Origin: Lachnospiraceae bacterium UBA3310
GTDB lineage: Bacteria; Bacillota; Clostridia; Lachnospirales; Lachnospiraceae
Length of the DNA: 64,000 nt
NCBI GenBank assembly: GCA_002361355.1
Contig: DESQ01000019.1
Location: 1 to 64,000 of the forward strand
Direction: 5' to 3'
Below, piece after piece: positions 9,003-17,448 of this stretch (the first letter of the stretch is position 1; the number at the start of each line of letters is the position of its first letter). The translations under genes were made by a program, and so were the position numbers. The notes beneath the pieces are model-generated. The model ran no database searches, was not told the origin of the DNA, and worked only from the letters and a program-made list of their open reading frames with translations.

Positions 9003-10226
9003 CTATTTCAAATAATTCCACGGGCTCACATAATTTCCGTTCAGGCGCACACTGAAATGCAGATGCGGCCCGGTAGAACGTCCCGTAGAACCTACGGCCG
9101 CAATATTCTGTCCCTTGGATACGCTCTGTCCCTTGGATACATAGAGCGCCGAACAGTGCATGTATATCGTATACAGTCCGCTTCCATGGTTAATCATGAT
9201 GTAATTGCCCATACTGCTGCTGTAATCCGCAGCCACCACGTCGCCATCGTAAGCCGCAAGAATGGGCGTACCCGAAGACGCCGCCATATCCAGGCCATTG
9301 TGGAATTTCTCCACGCCGAGAATGGGATGCATCCGGTTTCCGTACTCATCAGAAATGCGCTTGTACCCCGGACAGGGCCATGCAAACATACCGCCGTTAT
9401 AAATTCTGGCATTTTCCGCCTCCAGCCTCGCCCGCTCTTCCGCTACAGCTTTTTCCAAAGCCGCAATCTCGGCATTCTCCTGCGCAATCATATCCTCGTA
9501 TTCCTTGATGGCAGCCTCTTTGTTGGCAATATCGCCAGACACAGAGACAATCTGCGCTTCCTTCTCGTCAATCAGACTGTTGACACTGGCTTCCTCCTGT
9601 TTTACCGCCTCTCTGGCCTCATCCAAAAGTTCTTTTTCCGCTTCCAGTTCCTCTTTACAGAGTTCCACATACTTTCTTGTTTCCACATACTCATCCAGCT
9701 TTTCCCTGTCATATCGGGAAAGAGCTTCGATGTAGTCTGCGCGGTTTACAATTCCCGAAATACTGTCAGATCCGAAAAGCGTCTCCATATAGAAGGAATC
9801 GCTTCGCTCGTACATGAACTGGATACGCTTCTTCATGGCAGCGTACTGTTCCTCCTGCTGCTCAACAGCCGCCTCCAGATCCTGGGTCGTCTCCTCAATC
9901 TCTTCCTCTTTTTCGATAATTATTGTATTATATTGCTCAATTTTCTCCTGTATGTCAGAAAGCTGTCCATCCAACTGCTGCACATAAGCTGTCAGGTCAC
10001 TTTTGGACTGCTCCAGCTCCTTTTTCAGCTTTTCCACATCAGTCAGGCTGTTTTTCAGACCGGAGACCTGTTCTTTGGCCTTCTCAATCTCCTGTTCCTT
10101 CTGCCTGATGCTCTCGTTGGTCACCGCCTGCGCCGGAATACCGGGAATTGCACAGGAAATCACAAACACAAGACATAAAAATACAATTGTGATTCTTTTT
10201 AATTTGTTTTGCACATCTGTTTTCAA
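9003..10226 (-). CDS. Secreted M23 peptidoglycan hydrolase with long coiled coil (EnvC/PcsB type)
   Basis: A cell-wall hydrolase, or hydrolase activator, that works with FtsEX at the division site. A signal peptide (about residues 1-33, ending PAQA) is followed by a coiled coil to about residue 255 and a C-terminal LytM/M23 domain with HNGLDMAAS and HLHFSV as zinc-binding motifs. These metal ligands look intact, suggesting an active endopeptidase. Start is TTG at 10226, with GAGG seven bases upstream. The gene follows ftsX by 34 bases; coiled-coil hydrolases coupled to FtsEX (EnvC, PcsB, CwlO) are the established precedent, so partnership with FtsX is strongly implied. Confidence 0.92.
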   Translation of the reverse strand: MKTDVQNKLKRITIVFLCLVFVISCAIPGIPAQAVTNESIRQKEQEIEKAKEQVSGLKNSLTDVEKLKKELEQSKSDLTAYVQQLDGQLSDIQEKIEQYNTIIIEKEEEIEETTQDLEAAVEQQEEQYAAMKKRIQFMYERSDSFYMETLFGSDSISGIVNRADYIEALSRYDREKLDEYVETRKYVELCKEELEAEKELLDEAREAVKQEEASVNSLIDEKEAQIVSVSGDIANKEAAIKEYEDMIAQENAEIAALEKAVAEERARLEAENARIYNGGMFAWPCPGYKRISDEYGNRMHPILGVEKFHNGLDMAASSGTPILAAYDGDVVAADYSSSMGNYIMINHGSGLYTIYMHCSALYVSKGQSVSKGQNIAAVGSTGRSTGPHLHFSVRLNGNYVSPWNYLK

Positions 10227-10260
10227 ATTGAATCCTCTAACTATAATCCTTATGCGGCTG

Positions 10261-11157
10261 TTAAACTCTCAGGTGTCTTCTCACCGTCACAATACTGCCC
10301 AGGAAACCAATACCCACGCCGAGTCCCAAAGATACGGGCACCAGCACGTTAAATACTTCCTCCACAGCCACGAAGCTCAAAAGAGAAGAAAGCTGTGGAA
10401 ACCGATCCGTCACATAAGTCAGGACAACATTATATATTGCATAAATGAATCCCATCGGCAGTGCCGCGCCGATCAGTCCGATCATAATACCCTCAACCAC
10501 AAAGGGCGAACGAACGAAAAAGTCGGTGGCTCCGATATACTTCATGATATTGATCTCCTCCTTGCGGACAGAGATACCGATAGCCACGGTATTGCTGATC
10601 AGGAAAATGGATACCGCCAGCAGAATCGCGATAATACCCACGGATACGTAGGCAATCAGCGCATTCACTCCCGTCAGGGTGGTGGCCACCAGCTCCGAAC
10701 GGTTGACCATGCGCACACCGTCTATGGATTCCAGATAGGTCACCAGCGCGGACTGCATGGATACATCATTCAGATAAACCTGATAATTTGCAGAGTTCTC
10801 CAAGGGATTCTCGGTAAAACCGTCGCCATACTCTCCCAGATACTCGTCGCGGAATCCCTCCCACGCTTCCTCTGCGGAGATAAAGTCCATTTTCGCCACC
10901 TCAGGCCGCTTGGCAATCATGTCGCCAATCTGCTGGATCCGTACATCCTCGATACCCTCGTCAAAGAATACCCAGACAGAGACGCCTTCCTCGGCATTCT
11001 TCACAATATGCTGGAAGTTCGCCACTATCGCATAAAAAATACCGAAGAGGAACAGGCAGGCAGCAATGGTTGCAATGGATGCCAGCGAAAAGAGCTTATT
11101 GCGGAAAATATTGCGAAAGCCCTGCTTGAGCGTGTAAAAAAAAGTATTAATCCTCAT
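10261..11157 (-). CDS. ftsX: Cell division ABC transporter permease FtsX
   Basis: Integral membrane partner of the FtsE ATPase; transmits ATP-driven conformational change to extracellular peptidoglycan hydrolases. At 298 residues it has the FtsX layout: N-terminal membrane helix at about 20-42 (LASIATIAACLFLFGIFYAI), a large extracellular loop to about residue 165, then three C-terminal helices. ATG at 11157 with GGGAGG placed within the end of ftsE; the two genes overlap by 11 bases, so translation is coupled. The M23 hydrolase follows immediately. Confidence 0.96.
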   Translation of the reverse strand: MRINTFFYTLKQGFRNIFRNKLFSLASIATIAACLFLFGIFYAIVANFQHIVKNAEEGVSVWVFFDEGIEDVRIQQIGDMIAKRPEVAKMDFISAEEAWEGFRDEYLGEYGDGFTENPLENSANYQVYLNDVSMQSALVTYLESIDGVRMVNRSELVATTLTGVNALIAYVSVGIIAILLAVSIFLISNTVAIGISVRKEEINIMKYIGATDFFVRSPFVVEGIMIGLIGAALPMGFIYAIYNVVLTYVTDRFPQLSSLLSFVAVEEVFNVLVPVSLGLGVGIGFLGSIVTVRRHLRV

Positions 11158-11878
11158 CGATGTAACCTCCCTTTTCCTCGTCGCTGATAATGACGCCGCG
11201 GCGCAGGGTTACCACGCGTTTCTGCATAGCGTTCACAATTTCACGGTTGTGGGTGACAACGATAACAGTCGTTCCGTTTTCATTGATCTGTTCCAAAAGC
11301 TTCATGATTTCCCATGAGTTCTTTGGATCCAGATTACCTGTGGGCTCATCCGCCAAAAGAATCGTCGGCTGATTTACCAGCGCGCGCGCAAGCGCCACTC
11401 TCTGCTGCTCGCCGCCGGAGAGCTGTCTGGGCTTCGCCTTATACTTGCCCGCCAGTCCCACGATCGCTAAAATGCTGGGAACATTCTTCTTAATCTCCTT
11501 ATTCGATTTCTGGATGATACGCTGGGCAAAAGCCACATTTTCATAGACATTCCTGTCCTTCAAAAGACGGAAATCCTGAAACACAATACCCAAATTTCTC
11601 CTGAATTTCGGAATTTTTCTGTGTTTTATCTTAGACAGATCATAGCCCATCACATTGATGTAACCGCTGCTGACAGTGAGTTCCCTCAAAAGGAGTTTGA
11701 TCAGGGTAGACTTACCCGAACCGCTGTCGCCCACAATAAAGACAAATTCGCCTCTGCTGATATGAAGATTCACATCTTTCAGCGCGGGGGAACCGGTTGA
11801 ATAAGCTTTGCTCACATTTGTCAGCGTGATGATTTCATTCTCCACCACGGGACCTTTTCTTTTCTTCTTAACTGCCAC
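11147..11878 (-). CDS. ftsE: Cell division ATP-binding protein FtsE
   Basis: ABC ATPase that drives FtsX. It carries Walker A GDSGSGKSTLI, signature LSGGEQQRVALARAL and Walker B ILLADEPTGNLD. The 243-residue protein has a basic 13-residue N-terminal extension (VKKKRKGPVVENE) ahead of the usual start. The chosen GTG at 11878 has TAGGAGAG upstream; an internal start would shorten it to the usual 228 or so residues but has weaker support. First gene of ftsE-ftsX-M23-S41-manC. Confidence 0.96.
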   Translation of the reverse strand: MAVKKKRKGPVVENEIITLTNVSKAYSTGSPALKDVNLHISRGEFVFIVGDSGSGKSTLIKLLLRELTVSSGYINVMGYDLSKIKHRKIPKFRRNLGIVFQDFRLLKDRNVYENVAFAQRIIQKSNKEIKKNVPSILAIVGLAGKYKAKPRQLSGGEQQRVALARALVNQPTILLADEPTGNLDPKNSWEIMKLLEQINENGTTVIVVTHNREIVNAMQKRVVTLRRGVIISDEEKGGYIDED

Positions 11879-11915
11879 GTTTTCTCTCTCCTACCGTTTA
11901 TTCTTCTGTTTCTTC

Positions 11916-13004
11916 CTAAAACTCAAAGGATTCCATATATTTCATGTACTTCACGACCATAAGAGCAATCTTAAACGTAATCGCATCCTCAAATACTCTC
12001 AGGTCAAGGCCTGTACTCTTCTGAAGCTTGTCGAGACGGTATACCAGCGTATTCCTGTGGATAAACAACTGTCTTGATGTCTCCGATACGTTTAAGGAAT
12101 TTTCAAAAAACTTATTGATGGTCACAAGTGTCTCTTCATCGAACTCATCCGGGCTTCTGCCGTCGAAGATTTCCTTGATGAACATCTTGCACAGAGGAAT
12201 CGGAAGCTGATAGATCAGACGGCCGATACCCAATTCACTGTAGGCGATGACATCCCGCTCATTAAAGAAAATCTTCCCCACATCCAACGCCATCTTGGCC
12301 TCCTTGTAGGAGCTGCTCACACCCTTGATCTCATTTACGACAGTGCCGTAAGCAACACGGACATTCTTGAAGCTCTCCTTGCGCAGATATGCCGCCATTG
12401 CTGCTGCCGCCTTCTCGATCTCCCGCGGGCTGTCATCCTCGGACAGGTCTTTCACCACAATGACGTTGTTTTCATCCACGGCGGTGATGAAGTCCTTGTT
12501 ATTCACTCCAAAATATGCACGCACACTCTCCAGCGCATTGCAGTCCTTCACGTTATCCGTCTCCACAATAAGCGCCACACGCCTGACATCCGTCTGAATA
12601 TGTAACTTCTTCGCCCGGCTGTATATGTCCACCAATAACAGATTATCCAAAAGCAGATTTTTTATAAAGTTATCCTTGTCGAACCGTTCCTTATAAGCGA
12701 CAAGCAGGTTCTGAATCTGGAACGCCACCATCTTGCCGACCATGTAGACATCCTCGCCCACACCGCCTGCCACCAGAATATACTCCAACTGCTGTTCATC
12801 AAAAATCTTAAAATACTGATAGCCCTGGATTTCCTGTGAATCTGCCGGAGATTCGGCAAACTCCGCCGCAGCTCTGCCGCACCGCTCCATCTCATCCGTC
12901 GTCATAGCCGCAACCTTCCCGTCTACGTCCATAACGCACAATTCCACCCTCGCGATAGCTTTAAGTCCTTCAATCGTGTTTTGTAAAATCTGATTAGATA
13001 TCAT
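11916..13004 (-). CDS. CdaR/PucR-type transcriptional regulator
   Basis: A DNA-binding regulator with the PucR-type C-terminal helix-turn-helix, visible as NVSETSRQLFIHRNTLVYRLDKL followed by the typical last helix. The central part fits the GGDEF-like degenerate domain of the CdaR group. Such proteins control sugar-diacid, purine or amino-acid genes, but the ligand cannot be told here, and neighbours give no clear target. The ATG at 13004 follows a GGGGTGGGGGA purine run. It stands just upstream of ftsE with a 37-base gap, so read-through into the division genes is possible. Confidence 0.85.
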   Translation of the reverse strand: MISNQILQNTIEGLKAIARVELCVMDVDGKVAAMTTDEMERCGRAAAEFAESPADSQEIQGYQYFKIFDEQQLEYILVAGGVGEDVYMVGKMVAFQIQNLLVAYKERFDKDNFIKNLLLDNLLLVDIYSRAKKLHIQTDVRRVALIVETDNVKDCNALESVRAYFGVNNKDFITAVDENNVIVVKDLSEDDSPREIEKAAAAMAAYLRKESFKNVRVAYGTVVNEIKGVSSSYKEAKMALDVGKIFFNERDVIAYSELGIGRLIYQLPIPLCKMFIKEIFDGRSPDEFDEETLVTINKFFENSLNVSETSRQLFIHRNTLVYRLDKLQKSTGLDLRVFEDAITFKIALMVVKYMKYMESFEF

Positions 13005-13036
13005 TCCCCCACCCCTCTTATGTTTCGTAATAATTC

Positions 13037-13065
13037 ACTATACCCTATAACCCCATCTTCTTCAA
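13037..13065 (-). promoter_or_regulatory. Promoter of the CdaR-like regulator
   Basis: On the minus strand TTGAAG (13060-13065), 17 bases, TATAGT (13037-13042), 32 bases upstream of the ATG. Confidence 0.45.
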
Positions 13066-13258
13066 AAAGCCAAAAGCTAGGTACTATTTTAATCTATATC
13101 TACAAAAAAATCTACCTGTAATCATGAATTATTTGTGTATTTTTTAATATATTTGACATTTTATGGCAATTTATGAAATTAGACATTTTGTACAAGCACC
13201 AAAAATGCGGTCATTTACAACGAGAAAATCCGTCTGTCATTCTTGTGAAAATTGCATA

Positions 13259-13287
13259 TTGTTGCCATCATCCCGTTATGGTACACT
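13259..13287 (+). promoter_or_regulatory. Promoter of the YjfB-like gene
   Basis: TTGTTG (13259-13264), 17-base spacer, TACACT (13282-13287), 44 bases before the ATG. Confidence 0.5.
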
Positions 13288-13331
13288 GTAGTCAGAATCT
13301 ATGGATAATGCAGCAAAGGAGTGTGATTATT

Positions 13332-13523
13332 ATGGATATTGCAGGATTATCTATGGCTATGTCCTCTGCAAAAGTAAATGACTCCTACGGTGTGGCAATG
13401 CTTGCCAAGACTTTAGACCAGGCGGAAACCACAGGAAGTCAGGTTGTCGGCATGATGGATGCCGCTGCTATGGAGTTGTCTGTCAACCCTCATATCGGGG
13501 CAAACTTTGACATGACGGTCTAG
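13332..13523 (+). CDS. YjfB family small protein (putative motility-related)
   Basis: A 63-residue protein beginning MDIAGLSMAMSS, with AMLAKTLDQAETTG and a C-terminal NPHIGANFDM. These match the short YjfB family, often called putative motility protein after its expression in some flagellated Firmicutes; the molecular role is unknown. It starts at the ATG at 13332 with AAAGGAGTG eight bases upstream. Monocistronic, flanked by its own promoter and a strong terminator. The larger open frame from 13173 is only read-through of the leader. No flagellar gene lies in the window. Confidence 0.85.
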   Translation: MDIAGLSMAMSSAKVNDSYGVAMLAKTLDQAETTGSQVVGMMDAAAMELSVNPHIGANFDMTV

Positions 13524-13535
13524 TGCAAGAGACGA

Positions 13536-13572
13536 GATAACGACTATCCGCAAGGATAGCCGTTATTTTTTT
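13536..13572 (+). terminator. Terminator after YjfB-like gene
   Basis: Hairpin ataacgactatcc-gcaa-ggatagccgttat followed by seven T. It closes the plus-strand transcript and may also serve the opposing CPBP gene. Confidence 0.85.
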
Positions 13573-13614
13573 GCGCGTATAAGCAACGTCAGAAAGTCTG
13601 CTTATACATCTCTA

Positions 13615-14667
13615 TTATAAGAAATACAAGAAAAATTCCAGACTCATATAGCCAAAGCAGAGCACAATCGCCACAATCAAAGGTATGCTCAGAAGATACC
13701 CCGGCGTCCCGGCTTCTGCAGTTGCCTCCTGCCTGATCCGCCGTCTGGCAAACAATGACGCAAAAGCCTGCTGCCGCCCTTCGTTCTTCGCAATCCAGAC
13801 GACAATGCAGCCAGCGATGGGCGTTGTGACCGATGCAATAATCAGATAGACAGAGAGCGCCGCCAGCAAATCCTGTGTCGTCAGCTCCGCCGCCGTTTCG
13901 CTTATCGCCTGTCCATAAGAGCTGCCCTGGATACTGCCCGACACATACATCAAAACAACCTCAATGGAATTAAAAAACATATGACAGAAGACAGAAGCCC
14001 ACAGACTTCCCGCTGCCTCCACCAAAAGAGCCAGAAAAATGCCCATCACAAAGGCATAAATCATCTGGTTAAAATTCATATGCATCAATCCGAAGAGGAG
14101 AGCTGACAGAAGAATCGCCCGGATTCCTCCGCTCCGGCTATTTGGGTAACACACGCTATTTCCATATCCCTGTTTTCGCCTGTAACTTCTGTATATCACG
14201 CCCCGGAAGACAAATTCTTCACAGAATGGCCCGAATATCCCGATCATAAACAGCATAACCGGAAAAGGCGTGTCCATAATATCACCTTCCAGAGCCACCA
14301 TCGCATTCTCCACAAAAAACATGGATAACGCATTGAGTACAGCGACCAGAGGCATCACCAAAAACGTACACAGTGCGATCATAAGAAGCGTAGAAATCCT
14401 GACCTTGTGAAAGGCGGCCGCCTCAAACGGACGTTTGACACCTGGCATTGTGGGAGGATCATACGCAGCCGGCGCCGGCTGTCGGACACGCCATTCGAAA
14501 GCAAGCAGAAATCCCAGCGTCGGCACCATCAGAATCCCCTCGCTCAAAAGAAAATTCATAATAATATCTATGGAAATTCTGTCTCCCGCAAAGGTCAGGA
14601 GCACCACCACACCGATATGCACCAATATAATCGTTAAAAACAGCCAGTTCGCTCTCTTAGTTGTCAT
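13615..14667 (-). CDS. CPBP family intramembrane metalloprotease
   Basis: Multi-pass membrane protein of the CAAX protease/bacteriocin-processing (Abi) group. The family signature EExxxR is seen as EEFVFRG, with a further histidine in FGLMHMNFNQ; these glutamates and histidines are the expected metal ligands. About eight hydrophobic segments are visible over 350 residues. Substrate unknown. Its ATG at 14667 lies within the end of the CvfB-like gene (11-base overlap), making it the last gene of the hydE-hydG-hydF-thioesterase-cvfB run. No bacteriocin gene is nearby. Confidence 0.9.
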   Translation of the reverse strand: MTTKRANWLFLTIILVHIGVVVLLTFAGDRISIDIIMNFLLSEGILMVPTLGFLLAFEWRVRQPAPAAYDPPTMPGVKRPFEAAAFHKVRISTLLMIALCTFLVMPLVAVLNALSMFFVENAMVALEGDIMDTPFPVMLFMIGIFGPFCEEFVFRGVIYRSYRRKQGYGNSVCYPNSRSGGIRAILLSALLFGLMHMNFNQMIYAFVMGIFLALLVEAAGSLWASVFCHMFFNSIEVVLMYVSGSIQGSSYGQAISETAAELTTQDLLAALSVYLIIASVTTPIAGCIVVWIAKNEGRQQAFASLFARRRIRQEATAEAGTPGYLLSIPLIVAIVLCFGYMSLEFFLYFL

Positions 14668-15496
14668 TCCGTCTAATCGCTTTCTCCGTTATTGTTATTT
14701 TTCCTTCCTTTAACAGGTTCCCGACCGCTCTTTTAAACTCATTTTTACTCATCTGCATTTCCCGGCGAATTACCTCCGGAGACGCCTTATCATTAAAAGG
14801 CAGCACCCCGTCAAAGCTGTCAATTACCTGCAGCACCTTCTCCGCGTCATCCGCAATCTGTAGATATGCCTTTTCCCGTATGCTCAGGTCAAGTTTCCCG
14901 TCCTCTTTCACTGCCGTAACGCGGGCATTCACCGTATCGCCTATATTGACTGTCCCGAAAAATTCCCGCTTCGGAATCAGTCCCGAATACTGATCGTCCA
15001 CCGCCACAAACGCACCAAAATTCCGGCTGATCTCGTAGACAGTTCCGCTCACTCGGTCGTCCTTTTTATAACTGCTGTTATTTTTCAGATAAGGATACAC
15101 GTTCATGGTGGCACAGAGCCTGTTCGACTTATCAATATAGAGTGCCGCAAGGCATTCCTCCCCGGCAGCTACCCGTCTGGTTTGCTCCTTGAAGGGCAAA
15201 AGCAGGTCTTTCTCCAACCCCCAGTCCAAAAACGCACCGATCTTTCCCACCTGCGCCACACGAAGTCTTGCCACGCCATGAAGGGTGATCTTCGGTCTGT
15301 TTGTGGTGGCAATGAGCCTGTCCTTCGAGTCGCGATACACAAAAACCTCTAATTCGTCGCCGCACACTGCTCCCTCCGGCACCTGTTTCCCCGGCAGAAG
15401 AACACGCTCCTCCTGATTATCCCCGTCGCTTAAATAGACGCCAAACTCCACCTTCTTTGTAATTCGCAATACCTGTATCTCACCTAATTGAATCAT
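14657..15496 (-). CDS. CvfB-like S1-domain RNA-binding protein
   Basis: A 279-residue protein with tandem S1-like OB folds and a C-terminal winged helix (MQMSKNEFKRAVGNLLKEGKI), the layout of CvfB/YitL. CvfB affects virulence gene expression in Staphylococcus, probably by binding RNA; the direct target is not known. The central S1 domain is clear at about residues 145-205 (GTVYEISRNFGAFVAVDDQ). ATG at 15496 overlaps the thioesterase stop by four bases (ATGA), so the two are translationally coupled. Confidence 0.88.
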   Translation of the reverse strand: MIQLGEIQVLRITKKVEFGVYLSDGDNQEERVLLPGKQVPEGAVCGDELEVFVYRDSKDRLIATTNRPKITLHGVARLRVAQVGKIGAFLDWGLEKDLLLPFKEQTRRVAAGEECLAALYIDKSNRLCATMNVYPYLKNNSSYKKDDRVSGTVYEISRNFGAFVAVDDQYSGLIPKREFFGTVNIGDTVNARVTAVKEDGKLDLSIREKAYLQIADDAEKVLQVIDSFDGVLPFNDKASPEVIRREMQMSKNEFKRAVGNLLKEGKITITEKAIRRNDN

Positions 15497-16218
15497 TCTT
15501 TTCCCCGTCCTGTTGTAAATTCCACAATGCTATAAGGCGTTCCGTCTTCTTTGTTCAAAGAGACCGTATAAAGTTTCCCCTCTTCTTTCACTGCCACCAT
15601 CGGATAAATCTCATCCCCCAGTACCGCCTGGCTCTTGTACTCCACACGGAGCTGCCGGATCTTAAAATCTCCCGGAATGCAGTCCATCGCCATGCGCACA
15701 TACTGGCCGTTGTTGACATGATGATTGGTGTCTAAATGATGCGGCTTTACCGTAAAAGACTCCATCGCCTTTCCGTCCGCAGGCACCGCAATTTTCCTCG
15801 GCGCATAATCCATTGGATATTTTTCTTCTATCACATAACCCTCAAGCATCTTTTCATTGGGTTTTACGGGCCGCATCGTCTTCCTATCCAAAAGCGTCCA
15901 GATGGAATTGGCGTAGGCCAGCACCTCTCCCGCCTCAGTCTTCATCAGGAAATTACGGCATCCGATAAACCCGCGGAACTCGTAAGGCGATGTGCCGATC
16001 ACGATACGTTCGGCCAATTCCGGATATCTCTCAATGCATATCTGCCACGCGGACAAAAGCCATACCTGCCCAAGCTCCTTTAAATATTTCATGCCAAGTC
16101 CGATATCCTCCGAGTGGAAAGTGGAGCAGTCCTGAAAATAATCCAGAATGGACTGTAAACTCATACAGCCGTCCTCTCCCACCTCACTGTACCGCACCCT
16201 GCCGTCAAAAGTGTACAT
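15493..16218 (-). CDS. Acyl-[acyl-carrier-protein] thioesterase
   Basis: Hot-dog-fold thioesterase of the FatA/FatB family, releasing fatty acids from acyl-ACP. About 241 residues with two hot-dog repeats; the Asn-His catalytic motif appears as LDTNHHVNNGQY near residue 165. The frame opens at a TTG two codons earlier, but the ATG at 16218 has AAGGAGC eight bases upstream and is preferred. It overlaps hydF by 14 bases. The function fits medium- or long-chain fatty acid release, seen widely in anaerobic Firmicutes; the link to hydrogenase maturation is only positional. Confidence 0.9.
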   Translation of the reverse strand: MYTFDGRVRYSEVGEDGCMSLQSILDYFQDCSTFHSEDIGLGMKYLKELGQVWLLSAWQICIERYPELAERIVIGTSPYEFRGFIGCRNFLMKTEAGEVLAYANSIWTLLDRKTMRPVKPNEKMLEGYVIEEKYPMDYAPRKIAVPADGKAMESFTVKPHHLDTNHHVNNGQYVRMAMDCIPGDFKIRQLRVEYKSQAVLGDEIYPMVAVKEEGKLYTVSLNKEDGTPYSIVEFTTGRGKE

Positions 16219-17383
16219 GTTCAATGCTCCTTCCGAGAATCCCCTTCATCTGCGCAATGGCAATCCCATAGTTTGTGACCGGCACTCCCTGTTTTTTTGC
16301 AAAACGCATACGCCGCAAAACTTCTCTCTCGTTCAACATACAGCCGCCACAGTGAATTACCAGCGCGTAGGATGTAAGATCCTCAGGAAAACCCGTGCCG
16401 GAAGAAGTCTCTATCACAAGATCCTTCCCCGTGTATTTTTTCAGGAAGCGGGGTATCTTTACTGTCCCGATGTCATCGCATTGTCTGTGATGCGTACACC
16501 CCTCGGCAATCAGCACACGGTCGCCATCCTTAAGACCGTCAATGGCTTTCACACCCTCCACCGCGATGTCCAGAAATCCCTTGTAGCGCGCCATTAAAAT
16601 AGAAAAAGAAGTGAGCGGAATATCCGCCGGTACGATGGCTGCCACCTCCTCAAATACCTGACTGTCCGTTATGACAAAGGCCGGTTTCTCCTTAAACTTC
16701 GCAAGAGTCCGGGCAAGTTCACTCTCCCGCACCACCACTGTGACCGCACCCGCTTCCAACAAATCCCTTATGGTCTGCTGCTGGGGAAGAATCAGCCGCC
16801 CCTTTGGCGCTGCCGAATCTATGGGAACAACCAGCACTACCGTGTCCATGGGCTTCACCAGATCCGCCGCCAGATGCCGTTCTTCCCTGTCCGGCAGCAT
16901 CGCAGCAAGCTTTTCTTTTAATTCATGAATGCCCGTTCCCGTTTTTGCGCTCACCTCTATCGCACCCATGATATGATTTTTGCCGTCCGCCTTATCGGAC
17001 TTAGCAGAAACGATAATGTAAGAAATTTCTCGTTCCTTAAAAAGCGCGATAAGTTCCTCGTCACAAGCTGTCATTCCCTCGGATGCATCCGTTACCAAAA
17101 CCGCTATATCTGTCTTTTCAAGCACCTGACGGGTTTTTTTCACACGCTGTTCCCCCAGTGCCCCCTCGTCGTCGAAACCGGGCGTATCAATCAGCATAAC
17201 CGGCCCTAAAGGCAAAAGTTCCATAGCCTTATACACCGGATCAGTGGTTGTCCCTTCCGTTTCTGAGACCACCGCCAGCTCCTGTCCGGTTACCGCGTTT
17301 AAGAGGCTGGATTTGCCCGCATTTCGCCTTCCGAAAAAACCGATATGTATCCGCTCCCCTGCGGGGGTGTCATTCATGCCCAT
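16205..17383 (-). CDS. hydF: [FeFe]-hydrogenase maturation GTPase HydF
   Basis: Scaffold that assembles the diiron subcluster and hands it to the hydrogenase. The N-terminal GTPase domain has GRRNAGKSSLLN (P-loop), DTPGFDD and an AKSD version of the NKxD motif. The C-terminal cluster-binding domain has CTHH and HCGGC, the expected CxH...HCxxC iron-sulfur ligands. At 392 residues it matches the family. It follows hydG after 65 bases that contain a repeated intergenic motif. The catalytic hydrogenase is not in the window. Confidence 0.96.
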   Translation of the reverse strand: MGMNDTPAGERIHIGFFGRRNAGKSSLLNAVTGQELAVVSETEGTTTDPVYKAMELLPLGPVMLIDTPGFDDEGALGEQRVKKTRQVLEKTDIAVLVTDASEGMTACDEELIALFKEREISYIIVSAKSDKADGKNHIMGAIEVSAKTGTGIHELKEKLAAMLPDREERHLAADLVKPMDTVVLVVPIDSAAPKGRLILPQQQTIRDLLEAGAVTVVVRESELARTLAKFKEKPAFVITDSQVFEEVAAIVPADIPLTSFSILMARYKGFLDIAVEGVKAIDGLKDGDRVLIAEGCTHHRQCDDIGTVKIPRFLKKYTGKDLVIETSSGTGFPEDLTSYALVIHCGGCMLNEREVLRRMRFAKKQGVPVTNYGIAIAQMKGILGRSIEHVHF

Positions 17384-17410
17384 ATATACTTACGCCATCC
17401 TTTCTAGTGC

Positions 17411-17446
17411 AGCACACGCCCATTCGCAAAATCGCTCTGGCTGAAC
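17411..17446 (-). repeat. Intergenic repeat motif, copy 2
   Basis: On the minus strand GTTCAGCCAG (17437-17446) is followed after four bases by ATTTTGCGAATGGGC (17418-17432) and a GTGTGCTGC tail. The same two words occur at 30983-30992 and 30881-30895, there 87 bases apart. Located between hydG and hydF. Confidence 0.55.
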
Positions 17447-17448
17447 TG

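Larger units (their letters stand above)
13005..13331. other. Divergent AT-rich intergenic region (327 bases)
   Basis: Holds the promoters of the CdaR-like regulator (leftward) and the YjfB-like gene (rightward), described separately. The middle, about 13070-13255, is strongly AT-rich; I see no further gene or stable RNA in it. Confidence 0.6.

Noticed and set aside
8910..11187. Two long plus-strand open frames opposite the M23 hydrolase and ftsX
   Set aside because: Shadows of well-identified minus-strand genes ftsX and the coiled-coil hydrolase.
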